A DNA stretch of 64,000 bases from Mycobacterium colombiense (GTDB lineage Bacteria; Actinomycetota; Actinomycetes; Mycobacteriales; Mycobacteriaceae), in NCBI RefSeq assembly GCF_001672755.1, contig NZ_LZKI01000047.1, forward strand, positions 1 through 64,000, written 5' to 3'. The position numbers and the translations under genes were made by a program. The notes under the pieces are model-generated. The model saw only the letters and a list, made by a program, of their open reading frames with translations, made no database searches and was not told the DNA's origin. Each line of letters opens with the position of its first letter. The stretch's first letter is position 1. Of the stretch, positions 8,639-17,190 are shown in pieces.

Positions 8639-9838
8639 GTGGCGTCCGACTCAGATCCGATCGACCCGCCCATCCCCGTTCCGGACGTCCCCGGCGCTGA
8701 TCTACCGGCCGGCGCCGGCGGATTACCCCCCCACTCGGCGTTGTCGCCCCGCCAGCGAATGGTAGTCGAGGCATCGGCCCTCGGTGATCTGGCCCTGCGC
8801 ACCTGGGTGGCCTCCCTGCTCACCACCACGGTGGCGCCGTTCGTGGTCGCCGGCACGCTGAGGCAATCCGATTCCGGCACCGAGCGCGGCAACCTCGACT
8901 TCTACGCGGAGTTGGGTGCGGCGAAAGACCCGACGCGGTCCTTCCCGCCACCCACCGAGTCGCCCCGGGTGACGTCGCGGCGGGCCAGCCCGCTGGCGGA
9001 GTGGATCGCGCGCGGCACGGTCGACAACATCGCGTTTCCCAGCAGCTTCACCGCCATCAACCCCGCCATGCGCACGCGGTGGGGCGCCTGGGAATCCAAC
9101 AACACCGTGCGTGCGCAGCACTGGCGCCACGACGACGGGCCCCGTCCTACGCTGTGCGTGGTCCACGGCTTCATGGGCTCGTCGTACCTGGCCAACGGGC
9201 GGTTCTTTTCGCTGCCCTGGTACTACCGGGCAGGCTACGACGTGTTGATGTACATGTTGCCCTTTCACGGCAAACGGGCCGAAAAATATTCGCCCTTCAG
9301 CGGTTTCGGCTACTTCGCCGGCGGGCTCAGCGGATTCGCCGAGGCCATGGCCCAGGCCGTGCACGACTTTCGTTCCATCATCGACTATTTACGTCACACC
9401 GGGGTCGACCGCATCGCGCTCACCGGCATCTCGCTGGGCGGTTATACCTCGGCGCTGGTGGCCTCGGCCGACGATCGGCTGGAGGCTGTGATCCCCAACT
9501 GTCCGGTGGTCACCCCGTCGACGTTGTTCGACGAATGGTTCCCGGCCAACAAGCTGGTCCGGCTGGGCCTGCGCCTGTCCGACATCAGCCACGACGACCT
9601 GGCGGCGGGGCTGGCGTACCACTGCCCGCTGAACTACCGCCCGCTGGTGTCCCGGGACCGCCGGATGATCATCACCGGGCTGGGCGACCGGATGGCGCCA
9701 CCCGACCATGCCGTCAAGCTTTGGCAACATTGGGATCACTGTGCGCTGCACTGGTTTCCGGGTAGCCACGTATTGCACGTGAGCCAGCTGGACTACCTGC
9801 GCCGGATGACCGCATTCCTGCAGGAGGTCATGTTCTGA
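8639..9838 (+). CDS. Alpha/beta-hydrolase fold protein (Rv0293c-like)
   Basis: 399 residues from the GTG at 8639, which reproduces the length I recall for Rv0293c; the open frame extends to 8534. The central region contains TLCVVHGFMGSSYL (oxyanion strand, HG) and GISLGGYTSALVAS with nucleophile Ser near residue 264, followed by a late GSHVLHVSQ that supplies a plausible catalytic His, so the triad appears intact. Likely an esterase or lipase-like hydrolase; substrate unknown and no signal peptide seen. Its 3' end overlaps the end of convergent eccE3 by 11 bp, marking the downstream border of the ESX-3 operon. Confidence 0.83.
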   Translation: MASDSDPIDPPIPVPDVPGADLPAGAGGLPPHSALSPRQRMVVEASALGDLALRTWVASLLTTTVAPFVVAGTLRQSDSGTERGNLDFYAELGAAKDPTRSFPPPTESPRVTSRRASPLAEWIARGTVDNIAFPSSFTAINPAMRTRWGAWESNNTVRAQHWRHDDGPRPTLCVVHGFMGSSYLANGRFFSLPWYYRAGYDVLMYMLPFHGKRAEKYSPFSGFGYFAGGLSGFAEAMAQAVHDFRSIIDYLRHTGVDRIALTGISLGGYTSALVASADDRLEAVIPNCPVVTPSTLFDEWFPANKLVRLGLRLSDISHDDLAAGLAYHCPLNYRPLVSRDRRMIITGLGDRMAPPDHAVKLWQHWDHCALHWFPGSHVLHVSQLDYLRRMTAFLQEVMF

Positions 9839-10856
9839 CCACCTCGACGGTGTCGGCTCTCTCGGCGCTGCCACCGGTTTGGGCGTGCCGAGCCCGGTGG
9901 GCCGGGCCGGTCAGGGTGGGCCAGTGCAGCTGCGAGAGCAGGTCGTCGGGCGCCGCGGTGTGGCCGTCCAACCGATACGTGGACAACAGGTCCAGCGCGG
10001 TCAAGGCGGGCAGGTGGTTGCCGCGTTGCGGGGTCAGCCCGTCCACCGGCGCCCCGCCGTCCGGGCCGGTCTCGGTCTGGAACGCGCAGGCCACCGCGAC
10101 GGTGGGCCGGTCCTTGTCACCGGCAACCTCGAGCGCGGTGCAGGTCTCGCGCGCGGCATACGCCCGGATCGCCTCCAACGTCTCCGGCAACGCATCGTCC
10201 ACCTGAATCCGGTATGCCGCAAGGTAATCGGAGGCACCTCGTTGCACTCCGCGCCACCTCTCGCGGGGGTTGGACGTCAGCAGCCGGGGAATGTCGTCGG
10301 CCGCGACCGTAGTGGCTTCCCAACCGATCTCCCGCAGATGATCGGCGAGCCGGCGGGCCGCGACCTGAGCGGTCTGGTGCAACGGGATTCGCGGCGAGCG
10401 GGCCTGCAGCGCGGCCAGATTGTCGGGCGCCGATACGGTGAGTCCGATCCAGGTCTCGCGGCGTGACGCGTCGGCGGCGTTGTCGCGGCTCGTGATTCGG
10501 ATCTTGTCCGCCCGGATGCCGTAGCGGTCCAGGTAGCTCGCGATCAGCGGGAGCGGCAGCACATCGGAGTCGTCATCCGGTGCGCCGAGGCGAATCAGTG
10601 CGGTCGCCGCCGCGTCAGAGGTGGCCGCGGGGACGCCGTTGCCGCGGCCGATCATCGCCAGGCGGCGGTGCAGGATGGTGGTCAAATGCAGACCGCCCCA
10701 CCAGCCGAACAACACGATTACGACGGCGGCCGCGATGCCCAGCAGCCAGTAGTCGCGGGGCGTCCGCCACGGGTAGGCCATCACCGCGGGCACAATGGCC
10801 AGCAGCGCCAACGTGATTCGAGCGCTCCCGGGAGTCGGTATCCGATGCATGCTCAC
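9828..10856 (-). CDS. eccE3: ESX-3 type VII secretion core component EccE3
   Basis: 342 residues, last gene of the ESX-3 operon. EccE is the peripheral subunit of the EccBCDE inner-membrane complex. Two N-terminal membrane helices (about 13-30 and 38-56; ITLALLAIVPAVMAYPW and YWLLGIAAAVVIVLFGWW) are followed by a cytoplasmic or peripheral domain, typical of the family. The GTG at 10856 overlaps the mycP3 stop (GTGA), implying translational coupling; an ATG two codons later is an alternative. The last part (VEVVRT) overlaps the convergent hydrolase gene by 11 bp. Confidence 0.93.
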   Translation of the reverse strand: MSMHRIPTPGSARITLALLAIVPAVMAYPWRTPRDYWLLGIAAAVVIVLFGWWGGLHLTTILHRRLAMIGRGNGVPAATSDAAATALIRLGAPDDDSDVLPLPLIASYLDRYGIRADKIRITSRDNAADASRRETWIGLTVSAPDNLAALQARSPRIPLHQTAQVAARRLADHLREIGWEATTVAADDIPRLLTSNPRERWRGVQRGASDYLAAYRIQVDDALPETLEAIRAYAARETCTALEVAGDKDRPTVAVACAFQTETGPDGGAPVDGLTPQRGNHLPALTALDLLSTYRLDGHTAAPDDLLSQLHWPTLTGPAHRARHAQTGGSAERADTVEVVRT

Positions 10857-12262
10857 GGGGTGGGGTCCTTTCGTCGGCGTGCGGCGATTGCGGTGACGGC
10901 GCCGGCCACCGCGACCAGCACGGCCAGCGCTGCGGTGCCGGCCACCGCGATGGTGCGCGGTTTGGTGTCCTTGGGCGCCGGGGCCGGCGGAACGGCCACC
11001 GGCTTCACCGTTGCGGCGCCGGGCTGGTCACCGGCGGGCAGCTGCCAGGTCAGGGCCGCCACCGGATCCACGCTGCCGGTGCCGACCACGTCCGACGGGT
11101 CGCGGGCGCCGTTGTGCGCGGTTGCGGTGATGCGGTGCAGCACCGCGGGGGCGTTCAGGTCGGGATACTTGCTGCGGACCAGCGCCGCGACACCGGCCAC
11201 ATAGCCGGCCGCGTAACCGGTTCCGCTGAGGGCGGCGAGTTGCTGATGCTCGTCGGGCAGGCCGTTGGCCAGGCCGCCGCCGTCGGCGTTGCCGATCGAC
11301 ACGATGCGTTCGCCGGGCGCCGCGACTCCCACCCATGGCCCCGCCACGGTGAATTTCGACGGCTGGCCGTCCGGGGTCAGCGACGCCACCGACAAGACGT
11401 ACGGCTGCCACCATGACGGGATGGACACCGACGTGACGCCGGCCCAATTGCGTGGATCGTTCGGGCGGCTCAGGTCGGTGAGCGGATTGGACTCACACGA
11501 GGTTCCGCCGCCGGCCGCTCCGGTCGTCCCGCTGTCCCCGGCGCCGGCCACGATCACCGCGTCCTTGTCCACCGCCGCGTACCGGACGGCGGCGCCGAGC
11601 GCGGCCTGGTCGACGGGCCGGTCCACGGGCATGCAGGTGGCCGAGCCGATGTCGATCACCCGGGCACCGAGGTCGGCGGCGTGCACGATCGCCCGGGCGA
11701 GCGTCGACACCTCGGCCGACACGCGCGCCATCATCGGATCGCCGCCCGGCGTCCGCGGCGAGAACTTGGCCGACTCGGTCCTGATCGACACCACCCGCGC
11801 GGCGGGCGCCACACCGGAGAACCCGTCGTCCGGCGAGGGCTGGCCGGCGATGACCCCGGCCAGCAGCGTTCCGTGCCCGTCGCAGTCGGTCAGCCCGTCG
11901 GTGGTCTCGACGAAATCACCGCCCGGTTCGACGTTGGGCAGCCGCGGACCCGGCCGCACCCCCGTGTCGAGCACTGCCACCAGCTGGCCCTCGCCCCGCG
12001 AGAATTGCCATGCCGCAGGCAGATTCAGCATCGACTGGCTGGGCGTGATGGCACCCGTATCGCTGCCGGGAACGACGCCGGACGTGCTGCACGGTCCGCG
12101 CTGCTCCATCGGCTGCCCGGGCCCCGGCGACCCGCTGGGCGGTGGCGCGCCGGCATCGACCGTCGGCGGGCTGATCGCGGATGCCGGCGGACTCGTCCAC
12201 GTCGCGGCGGCGGGCAGCAAGGCCAATACCGCCGCGCAGCAGGCTGATGCCGGCCGAATCAT
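10853..12262 (-). CDS. mycP3: Mycosin MycP3, subtilisin-like ESX-3 protein with apparently lost nucleophile
   Basis: 469 residues; ATG at 12262 overlaps the eccD3 stop (ATGA). Signal peptide about 1-29, subtilase domain about 80-400, Pro-rich linker, one C-terminal membrane helix (about 438-462) and a basic tail: the usual membrane-anchored mycosin layout, with the protease facing the periplasm. Asp99 (AVLDTG) and His130 (DGHGT) of the triad are intact. The nucleophile motif, normally GTS, reads SGTGYAAG with Gly349 (codon 11216-11218), and the oxyanion Asn of the usual AGN motif is Asp243 (GAGDSG). As read this is a pseudoprotease. Mycosins stabilise the ESX membrane complex, a role reported to be independent of proteolysis, so the gene may still be needed. 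Confidence 0.93.
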   Translation of the reverse strand: MIRPASACCAAVLALLPAAATWTSPPASAISPPTVDAGAPPPSGSPGPGQPMEQRGPCSTSGVVPGSDTGAITPSQSMLNLPAAWQFSRGEGQLVAVLDTGVRPGPRLPNVEPGGDFVETTDGLTDCDGHGTLLAGVIAGQPSPDDGFSGVAPAARVVSIRTESAKFSPRTPGGDPMMARVSAEVSTLARAIVHAADLGARVIDIGSATCMPVDRPVDQAALGAAVRYAAVDKDAVIVAGAGDSGTTGAAGGGTSCESNPLTDLSRPNDPRNWAGVTSVSIPSWWQPYVLSVASLTPDGQPSKFTVAGPWVGVAAPGERIVSIGNADGGGLANGLPDEHQQLAALSGTGYAAGYVAGVAALVRSKYPDLNAPAVLHRITATAHNGARDPSDVVGTGSVDPVAALTWQLPAGDQPGAATVKPVAVPPAPAPKDTKPRTIAVAGTAALAVLVAVAGAVTAIAARRRKDPTP

Positions 12263-13701
12263 CGATTGAGCACCCAGCTGAACAAACCGACCACGAACGC
12301 CATGACGGGGATCAGCGACGCGTCGAGTCCGGTCGCGACGAAGCCCACCAGCCGGCGAACCGGCAGCGAATAGCTCTCCGGCGCAGCGATACCCGGGTTC
12401 AGCGCCACCACGATCCACACCGCCACAAGCACCAGCAGCACCAGCACCGCGCCCAGGGCGGCGGCGTAGCGTCCGGTCGAGGTGTAGAGCACCAGCAGCA
12501 CTCCGGCGGCCAGGAAGGGCTGGGCGAGCAGCCACGCCTTGCAGGCGGCGGAGTCCCACACCCGGGCACGCAGCACAGAGGTCGCTGCGGTGGCCGCCAC
12601 CACGTACCAGCCCGCACCGCTGAGCGCCTCGGGCCGCAGCGCGATCGCGACCGAACCGAGGACGCTGAGTAGCACCGCGGCGGCGATGAATCCGCTCTGA
12701 TGCGCGTCGCTGATGCGGACCCGGCGCGGCAGGTCTTCGAGCACCCGCAGCGACGGCGCCGACGGGGTCGGGTCACCGGGCGCCGGGATGACCGGCAACG
12801 GGAAGCGCGCCCACAGTGCGGACAGTTGCGCCGCCTCGATGGTGACCAGCAGCGCCGCCACGATCAGCCCGCAGCCGATGGCGATCGGCTTGAGGTGCCA
12901 GAGCAATTCGGCGCCTGCGGCCAGCAGCACCGCGGCACCCACCACCGCGGTCGCGGTGAAGAAGCCGGCGATGCGTTCACGTTCGGCGCTGGGCGCCATC
13001 AAGGCGATCAGCGACCACGCGGTGACCCCCGCGGCGGCCAGCGTCAACTGGGCGGGGCCGAACCCGCCCGGCACGGCCAGCGTGAGTGCGGCGGCGATGG
13101 GAGCCAGCGCCGCGATCGAGAGCGCCATTCCGGTGCGCGCCGAGCGCGCGGTGACCAGCAGGCCGACGATCGCGGTCAACGCCGCGACCGCGCTGACGGC
13201 GACCAGTCCCAGCAGCGCGCCGGTGGCCACCCGGTAGGTGACCGACAGCCCGGTGGCCAGGAACGCCACCGCAATGGCCGCGGCCAGGGCGCCGCGCTGG
13301 ATATGTGGTGTGCCCCAAGGCTTGAGCCGGGAGGTCGAGAAGATCATCGCCGCGTCGGCGATGTCCTCGACGATGCCGGGCGCGGCCGGACCGACGGGCA
13401 CCGCTTGCAACGCCAGCAGGTCGCCGTCGACGACGCCGACCGTGTCCAGGCTGGCGTCCAGGCTGAACGGCGCGCCACCGATGGGGGCCAGGCTCAGCTG
13501 GGTCGCCGCGCCGATCTCGGCGGCACCGCGCCCGGTGGCACCGTCTTCCGAATCACCGTTGGTCGCGGCGGGAACCACCAGACGCTGGACGGCGGGCAGG
13601 ATTTCGCGCAGCGGCAGCTCCGCGGGCAAGGCCATTTCCGTCAACCTGCTGTCCGCGAGGATTGCCACGCGAACGATCGGCATGACGGTTCCGGACGTCA
13701 C
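12259..13701 (-). CDS. eccD3: ESX-3 membrane channel component EccD3
   Basis: 480 residues. The start [20 protein letters not shown] matches the family N-terminus; GTG at 13701 overlaps the espG3 stop (GTGA). Residues about 7-95 form the ubiquitin-like cytoplasmic domain; from about 130 onward come some eleven hydrophobic segments, as in EccD, which builds the membrane vestibule of the type VII secretion complex. Highly similar throughout to the M. tuberculosis protein as I recall it, including [21 protein letters not shown] just before the first helix. Sits between espG3 and mycP3 in the standard order. Confidence 0.95.
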   Translation of the reverse strand: MTSGTVMPIVRVAILADSRLTEMALPAELPLREILPAVQRLVVPAATNGDSEDGATGRGAAEIGAATQLSLAPIGGAPFSLDASLDTVGVVDGDLLALQAVPVGPAAPGIVEDIADAAMIFSTSRLKPWGTPHIQRGALAAAIAVAFLATGLSVTYRVATGALLGLVAVSAVAALTAIVGLLVTARSARTGMALSIAALAPIAAALTLAVPGGFGPAQLTLAAAGVTAWSLIALMAPSAERERIAGFFTATAVVGAAVLLAAGAELLWHLKPIAIGCGLIVAALLVTIEAAQLSALWARFPLPVIPAPGDPTPSAPSLRVLEDLPRRVRISDAHQSGFIAAAVLLSVLGSVAIALRPEALSGAGWYVVAATAATSVLRARVWDSAACKAWLLAQPFLAAGVLLVLYTSTGRYAAALGAVLVLLVLVAVWIVVALNPGIAAPESYSLPVRRLVGFVATGLDASLIPVMAFVVGLFSWVLNR

Positions 13702-14654
13702 CGGACCCTCGAAAAGTGTTGTGGCCGTTGCTCGAACATCGTGCTCTCTTCTCTTTTACTTTGGACGGACAGTGTTGATGGGGAAAAGTCTCGGGCTAAC
13801 CGGTGTTCGGAGAACCATCCGGCGTCTGGCAGTAGGGCGGTCAACTGTTCAATCGCGACGGCGATCGCGAATGGCGTTCCGGGCGCGAAGGTCGAAACCC
13901 ACTCGCCGTCGAAGGCGCGGGACGGGCTGACCAGCACCCGCCCCTCGCGTGCGTCGACGATGCTCATCCCCACCTCGCTGGTGGAGTGCCGGCCGTCGCG
14001 GTGGCAGCCGGCGACGATCTCGACGTAGCTGCGCGGTCCGTTGAACACCGATTCCACCACCCTTCGTGCCGATTGCGGAATACCCAGGTAGTCAAGGACT
14101 TCGGCGAGCGGAGCGCCCGACCGCAGTCGTTCGTCGGCTCGGGCACCGACCCGCGTCGGCAGGCTGAACTCGTCGAACCGGGCGGGCGAACGTTGCGTCA
14201 GGCCGACGGTGAGCACCGGGACCAGGGCACGCGGATCGTCGATGTCCATGGCGGTGAACGTGATCAGCTGCGCGCTGCGCAACGCGACGACCGTCAGCGA
14301 CGGCTTGCCGGCCACACCGGTGCGCTGCGCGACGACGCCGCGCAGCAACTCGGCGCCGCCGCCCTCACCGCTGCCCTTGGCGGGGCCCACATACCGCAGG
14401 TCCAGCCACCGCTGGGGAAAACACACCACCTTGATCCACTCGGCGACCGCGGGGTTGACGAGTCCACCTTCTGAGACCAGACCAAGTTCGGTCAGCTCAG
14501 CCTTCTGACGGTCGAGGAACGCGTTGCGTTCCGCGGCGTCACGATAGGGCGAGGTGATCGCCAATACCCAGGGAAAGCTCCCCGCCCCAATCGTTTCCGC
14601 GATGAACCAAGCGTGATCGACCGTCAGTTCGACGGCGTTGGGTGATGCGCTCAT
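13698..14654 (-). CDS. espG3: ESX-3 PE/PPE chaperone EspG3
   Basis: 318 residues from ATG 14654. EspG proteins are cytoplasmic chaperones that bind the hydrophobic tip of PPE proteins and deliver PE-PPE pairs of their own system. N-terminal [29 protein letters not shown] is the family hallmark. Compared with the roughly 295 residues I recall for M. tuberculosis EspG3, the C-terminal tail here ([22 protein letters not shown]) is longer. Overlaps eccD3 by 4 bp. Clients are probably PPE4-PE5 encoded upstream and perhaps the two other PPE proteins in this window. Confidence 0.94.
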   Translation of the reverse strand: MSASPNAVELTVDHAWFIAETIGAGSFPWVLAITSPYRDAAERNAFLDRQKAELTELGLVSEGGLVNPAVAEWIKVVCFPQRWLDLRYVGPAKGSGEGGGAELLRGVVAQRTGVAGKPSLTVVALRSAQLITFTAMDIDDPRALVPVLTVGLTQRSPARFDEFSLPTRVGARADERLRSGAPLAEVLDYLGIPQSARRVVESVFNGPRSYVEIVAGCHRDGRHSTSEVGMSIVDAREGRVLVSPSRAFDGEWVSTFAPGTPFAIAVAIEQLTALLPDAGWFSEHRLARDFSPSTLSVQSKREESTMFEQRPQHFSRVR

Positions 14655-14665
14655 TCAGCTGTGGA

Positions 14666-14956
14666 CTAACCGCCCCATTTGGCGGCTTCGGCCTGGTCGC
14701 GCGCCAGCATCGACATGGTGTTCGCCTCGTGGGTGCTCGCCATCGACTGGTAGGCGCGCACCAAGCTTTCCATCGCCTGGTTCCACTGGGCCTGCCAGAC
14801 CTGGTAGGTCATACCGGTGTCACCCTGCCAGGCGTTGGACAACGTGGCCTGCTCGCTGGCGATATCGGAACCGAGCCCCTGCATGGTGCCGGCGTAGCCG
14901 GACATGTCGGCGGCGTGGCTCAACATCGCCGGGTAGTTGTACATGATCTGCGACAT
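14666..14956 (-). CDS. esxH: ESX-3 secreted WXG100 protein EsxH
   Basis: 96 residues, helix-turn-helix WXG100 fold. The turn motif is WQG (residues 43-45, NAWQGDTG), as in M. tuberculosis EsxH/TB10.4. It pairs with EsxG and is exported by ESX-3; the M. tuberculosis heterodimer is linked to siderophore-iron acquisition and to binding host Hrs. Reported M. tuberculosis zinc ligands His14, His76 and Glu77 are conserved here, but the position of His70 is Gln (codon CAG at 14747-14749). It lies 11 bp upstream of espG3 and 32 bp after esxG. Confidence 0.96.
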   Translation of the reverse strand: MSQIMYNYPAMLSHAADMSGYAGTMQGLGSDIASEQATLSNAWQGDTGMTYQVWQAQWNQAMESLVRAYQSMASTHEANTMSMLARDQAEAAKWGG

Positions 14957-14988
14957 GACAAGTCCTTTCGCGGTTGCTAGCGGTGAGA

Positions 14989-15282
14989 TCAGAACGCGGT
15001 GTAGCCGGATGCGGCGGCGGCGTCCGCGGCCACGTAGGTCCCCGCGGCGTCCCCGAGGTTGGCCTGGGCGATGTCCAGCAGGGTGTTGACCCGCGCGGCG
15101 ACCTCGACGAACCGTGCGTGCGCGGCTTGGAAGGCGGCCGAGGACTCGCCCTGGTGGAATGCCTGCGCCGACATCGCTTCCTGCTCGGCCTGGCTGATCG
15201 TGCTGCGCATCAACGCAGCCTTGGCGCTGAAGGCCGACTGTGCGGCTACCAACTGCGGAATGTGAGCGTCCAACATACTCAT
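14989..15282 (-). CDS. esxG: ESX-3 secreted WXG100-like protein EsxG
   Basis: 97 residues beginning [15 protein letters not shown]. Partner of EsxH in a four-helix heterodimer. As in other EsxG proteins the WXG turn is not a true WxG (around [14 protein letters not shown]), while the C-terminal tail [14 protein letters not shown] supplies the Y-x-x-x-D secretion signal (Tyr-Val-Ala-Ala-Asp). A GAAAGGAAT Shine-Dalgarno-like stretch precedes the ATG. Sits between PPE4 and esxH; the 63-bp gap to PPE4 holds no recognisable terminator. Confidence 0.96.
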   Translation of the reverse strand: MSMLDAHIPQLVAAQSAFSAKAALMRSTISQAEQEAMSAQAFHQGESSAAFQAAHARFVEVAARVNTLLDIAQANLGDAAGTYVAADAAAASGYTAF

Positions 15283-15345
15283 GTTGATTCCTTTCTGTTG
15301 CTTCCGTGGGGGTTTCGGTAATTCACGTTCATCTGGCTGAGTGCC

Positions 15346-16839
15346 TTACCCCCCTTTCCCCGGCTCGGTTGTGCCCGTTCCGTTACCGGCTTCGTGCTCC
15401 CACGTGCCGGGCACCATTGGCATGCGTGGGCCGCCGCCGAAGTCGTCGTCGGCCAGCTTGGTCAACCCGGACGCCTGAAATGCCTTGGGCCGCTGCGTGG
15501 TTCCGACGAACCCCAGCGCCCCGGCGCCCTGAGCGGACGCGACGGCCGCGGCCAGCTCCTCCTCGTCGCCGAAGTCGGGCGGGACACCGAAATCGGAGTC
15601 CATGTCCGCGAACTCGTCGGCGTGGTCGTGCAGCGCGGCCCGCCGACGGCGCCGGGCCCGGGACTCGGCCCGGCTCGCCGCCGCGGCGCCGGCCGCCGCC
15701 ACCGTCGCCGCGGGAGCCTTGGCACCGCCGCGCCCACCGAGCGTGGGTCCGACGCCGGCGTCCGGGTCACCGCCCATGGCGATCAGGTAGGCGAAGTTGC
15801 CGGTCGCTGCCGCCGGCGCCGGCGCGGCGGGCGCACCGGAACCCGCGGCGACGGTGGCGGCCGGGGCCCCGGCCGGAGTCGCCACCGTCGGGGCCAGCGC
15901 GACCGCCGGCAGCATGGAGGGCGGCTTGTTCGACGTCAGCACGGGGGCCACGGCGGCGGGGGCGGAATCCGGCGCGGCCTCGACCGGCGTGGTGAGCAGG
16001 GAACTGAGCCCGATGCCCAGCAGCAGCGGGATCAGGAGCGGTGCGGTGAGGATCGCGCCCCAGGTCGGCCAGCCGACGGCGTTGAAGAACACCTGATAGG
16101 CGACGAAGAACAGCAGCGGCCCGTTGGCGGCCAGGAACGCCGGCAGATTCGAGGAGAAGTTCTGCATCATCTGCTGGATGTTCTGGAAGAAGTCCTGGAA
16201 GAACTTGGACAGCTGCTGGATGAAGTTCTGCCACCAATCCGCGGGGCTGTTCTGCGTGGCGTTGGACGCGAGACTGTTGACTTGGCCGCCGGGATTCACG
16301 ATGGCGGGCGCCGCCATGGTGCGCGGCGCCGCCGCCAGGGCCGAGCCGGACACCGCCTGGTAGGTGCCCATGGTGGTGGCCGCCTGGACCCACATCCGCG
16401 CATAGTCGGCCTCGTTGACTGCGATCGGAATGGTGTTGATACCAAAGAAATTCGTCCCCACCAACACCCCGTGCACGGTGTGATTGGTGGCCAGTTCCGG
16501 CAGCGTCGGCATGGCCGCCAATGCGGCCGTATACGCCGTCGCCGCGACCTCCTGCTGCGCGGCGGCACCCGCGCTGTCGACACTGGCCTGCTGCAGCCAC
16601 GCCAGGTACGGCAGGTGGGCCGCTACATACTGCTCGGCGCTCGGCCCCTCCCAGGCCCCAGCCTGGGCCTCCCCCAACAGCCCACTGAGTTCGGCTGCCG
16701 CCGAGGCGTATTGGGTGCTCAACGAAGTCCACGCCCCGGCGGCCGCCAATAGCGGCCCCGGGCCTGGACCGGCGCTGAGCAACGCCGAATGCACCTCGGG
16801 TGGCGAAGCCATCCAGATGGGTCCGAAGGGGGATGTCAT
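15346..16839 (-). CDS. ppe4: PPE family protein PPE4, PPW-type C-terminus
   Basis: 497 residues. The N-terminal 180-residue PPE domain includes [18 protein letters not shown], the GAWEGP turn and the conserved [21 protein letters not shown] block. The middle carries an amphipathic/hydrophobic stretch, then an Ala/Pro-rich linker, an Arg-rich patch ([17 protein letters not shown]), an acidic MDSDF segment and the closing GFVGT ... [10 protein letters not shown] motif, the PPE-PPW C-terminal signature. PPE proteins form helical pairs with PE proteins and are secreted to the cell surface or outer membrane. Its partner PE5 lies 2 bp upstream. Confidence 0.93.
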   Translation of the reverse strand: MTSPFGPIWMASPPEVHSALLSAGPGPGPLLAAAGAWTSLSTQYASAAAELSGLLGEAQAGAWEGPSAEQYVAAHLPYLAWLQQASVDSAGAAAQQEVAATAYTAALAAMPTLPELATNHTVHGVLVGTNFFGINTIPIAVNEADYARMWVQAATTMGTYQAVSGSALAAAPRTMAAPAIVNPGGQVNSLASNATQNSPADWWQNFIQQLSKFFQDFFQNIQQMMQNFSSNLPAFLAANGPLLFFVAYQVFFNAVGWPTWGAILTAPLLIPLLLGIGLSSLLTTPVEAAPDSAPAAVAPVLTSNKPPSMLPAVALAPTVATPAGAPAATVAAGSGAPAAPAPAAATGNFAYLIAMGGDPDAGVGPTLGGRGGAKAPAATVAAAGAAAASRAESRARRRRRAALHDHADEFADMDSDFGVPPDFGDEEELAAAVASAQGAGALGFVGTTQRPKAFQASGLTKLADDDFGGGPRMPMVPGTWEHEAGNGTGTTEPGKGG

Positions 16840-16841
16840 CC

Positions 16842-17150
16842 TCAGGCGCCCGCGATTCCGAACGTCGCAGCGGCCGCGGTGTCGCCCGCGAGATAGCTTG
16901 CGCCGGCCTGCCCGACGCCGACGCCGGCGCGGCCAAGCTCTTCGACGCCCTGGGCGGCCATCGCGGAGTGCTCCTGGCCCTGAGCGCTGAATCCGACCGC
17001 CGTTTGCAGCGATACCGGATCGACGGCCGGCGGCACCACCGCGGTGATCGCCGGAGCCGCCGCCGCATGCGCGGCCGCCAGCCGTGCCGTCAGGGCCTCC
17101 ACCGCCGCGCTGGTCGCGGCCAGACCTTCGGGAACCACTCGTAAGGTCAT
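16842..17150 (-). CDS. pe5: PE family protein PE5
   Basis: 102 residues, PE domain only, with VVPEGL at residues 5-10 and the C-terminal secretion motif Y-x-x-x-D ([11 protein letters not shown]). PE5 and PPE4 form the PE-PPE heterodimer of ESX-3, recognised by EspG3 through PPE4 and exported; in other mycobacteria the pair is needed for siderophore-mediated iron use. It is 2 bp upstream of PPE4 (co-translated) and 40 bp downstream of eccC3. GGAGTAACC directly before the ATG is the ribosome-binding region. Confidence 0.94.
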   Translation of the reverse strand: MTLRVVPEGLAATSAAVEALTARLAAAHAAAAPAITAVVPPAVDPVSLQTAVGFSAQGQEHSAMAAQGVEELGRAGVGVGQAGASYLAGDTAAAATFGIAGA

Positions 17151-17190
17151 GGTTACTCCTTTCCGGGTCCTTTTCGGACTTGGATAAACA

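Noticed and set aside
11225-11227. Ser346 as the missing mycosin nucleophile
   Set aside because: It precedes the Gly-Thr pair; the family nucleophile follows that pair and is Gly here.
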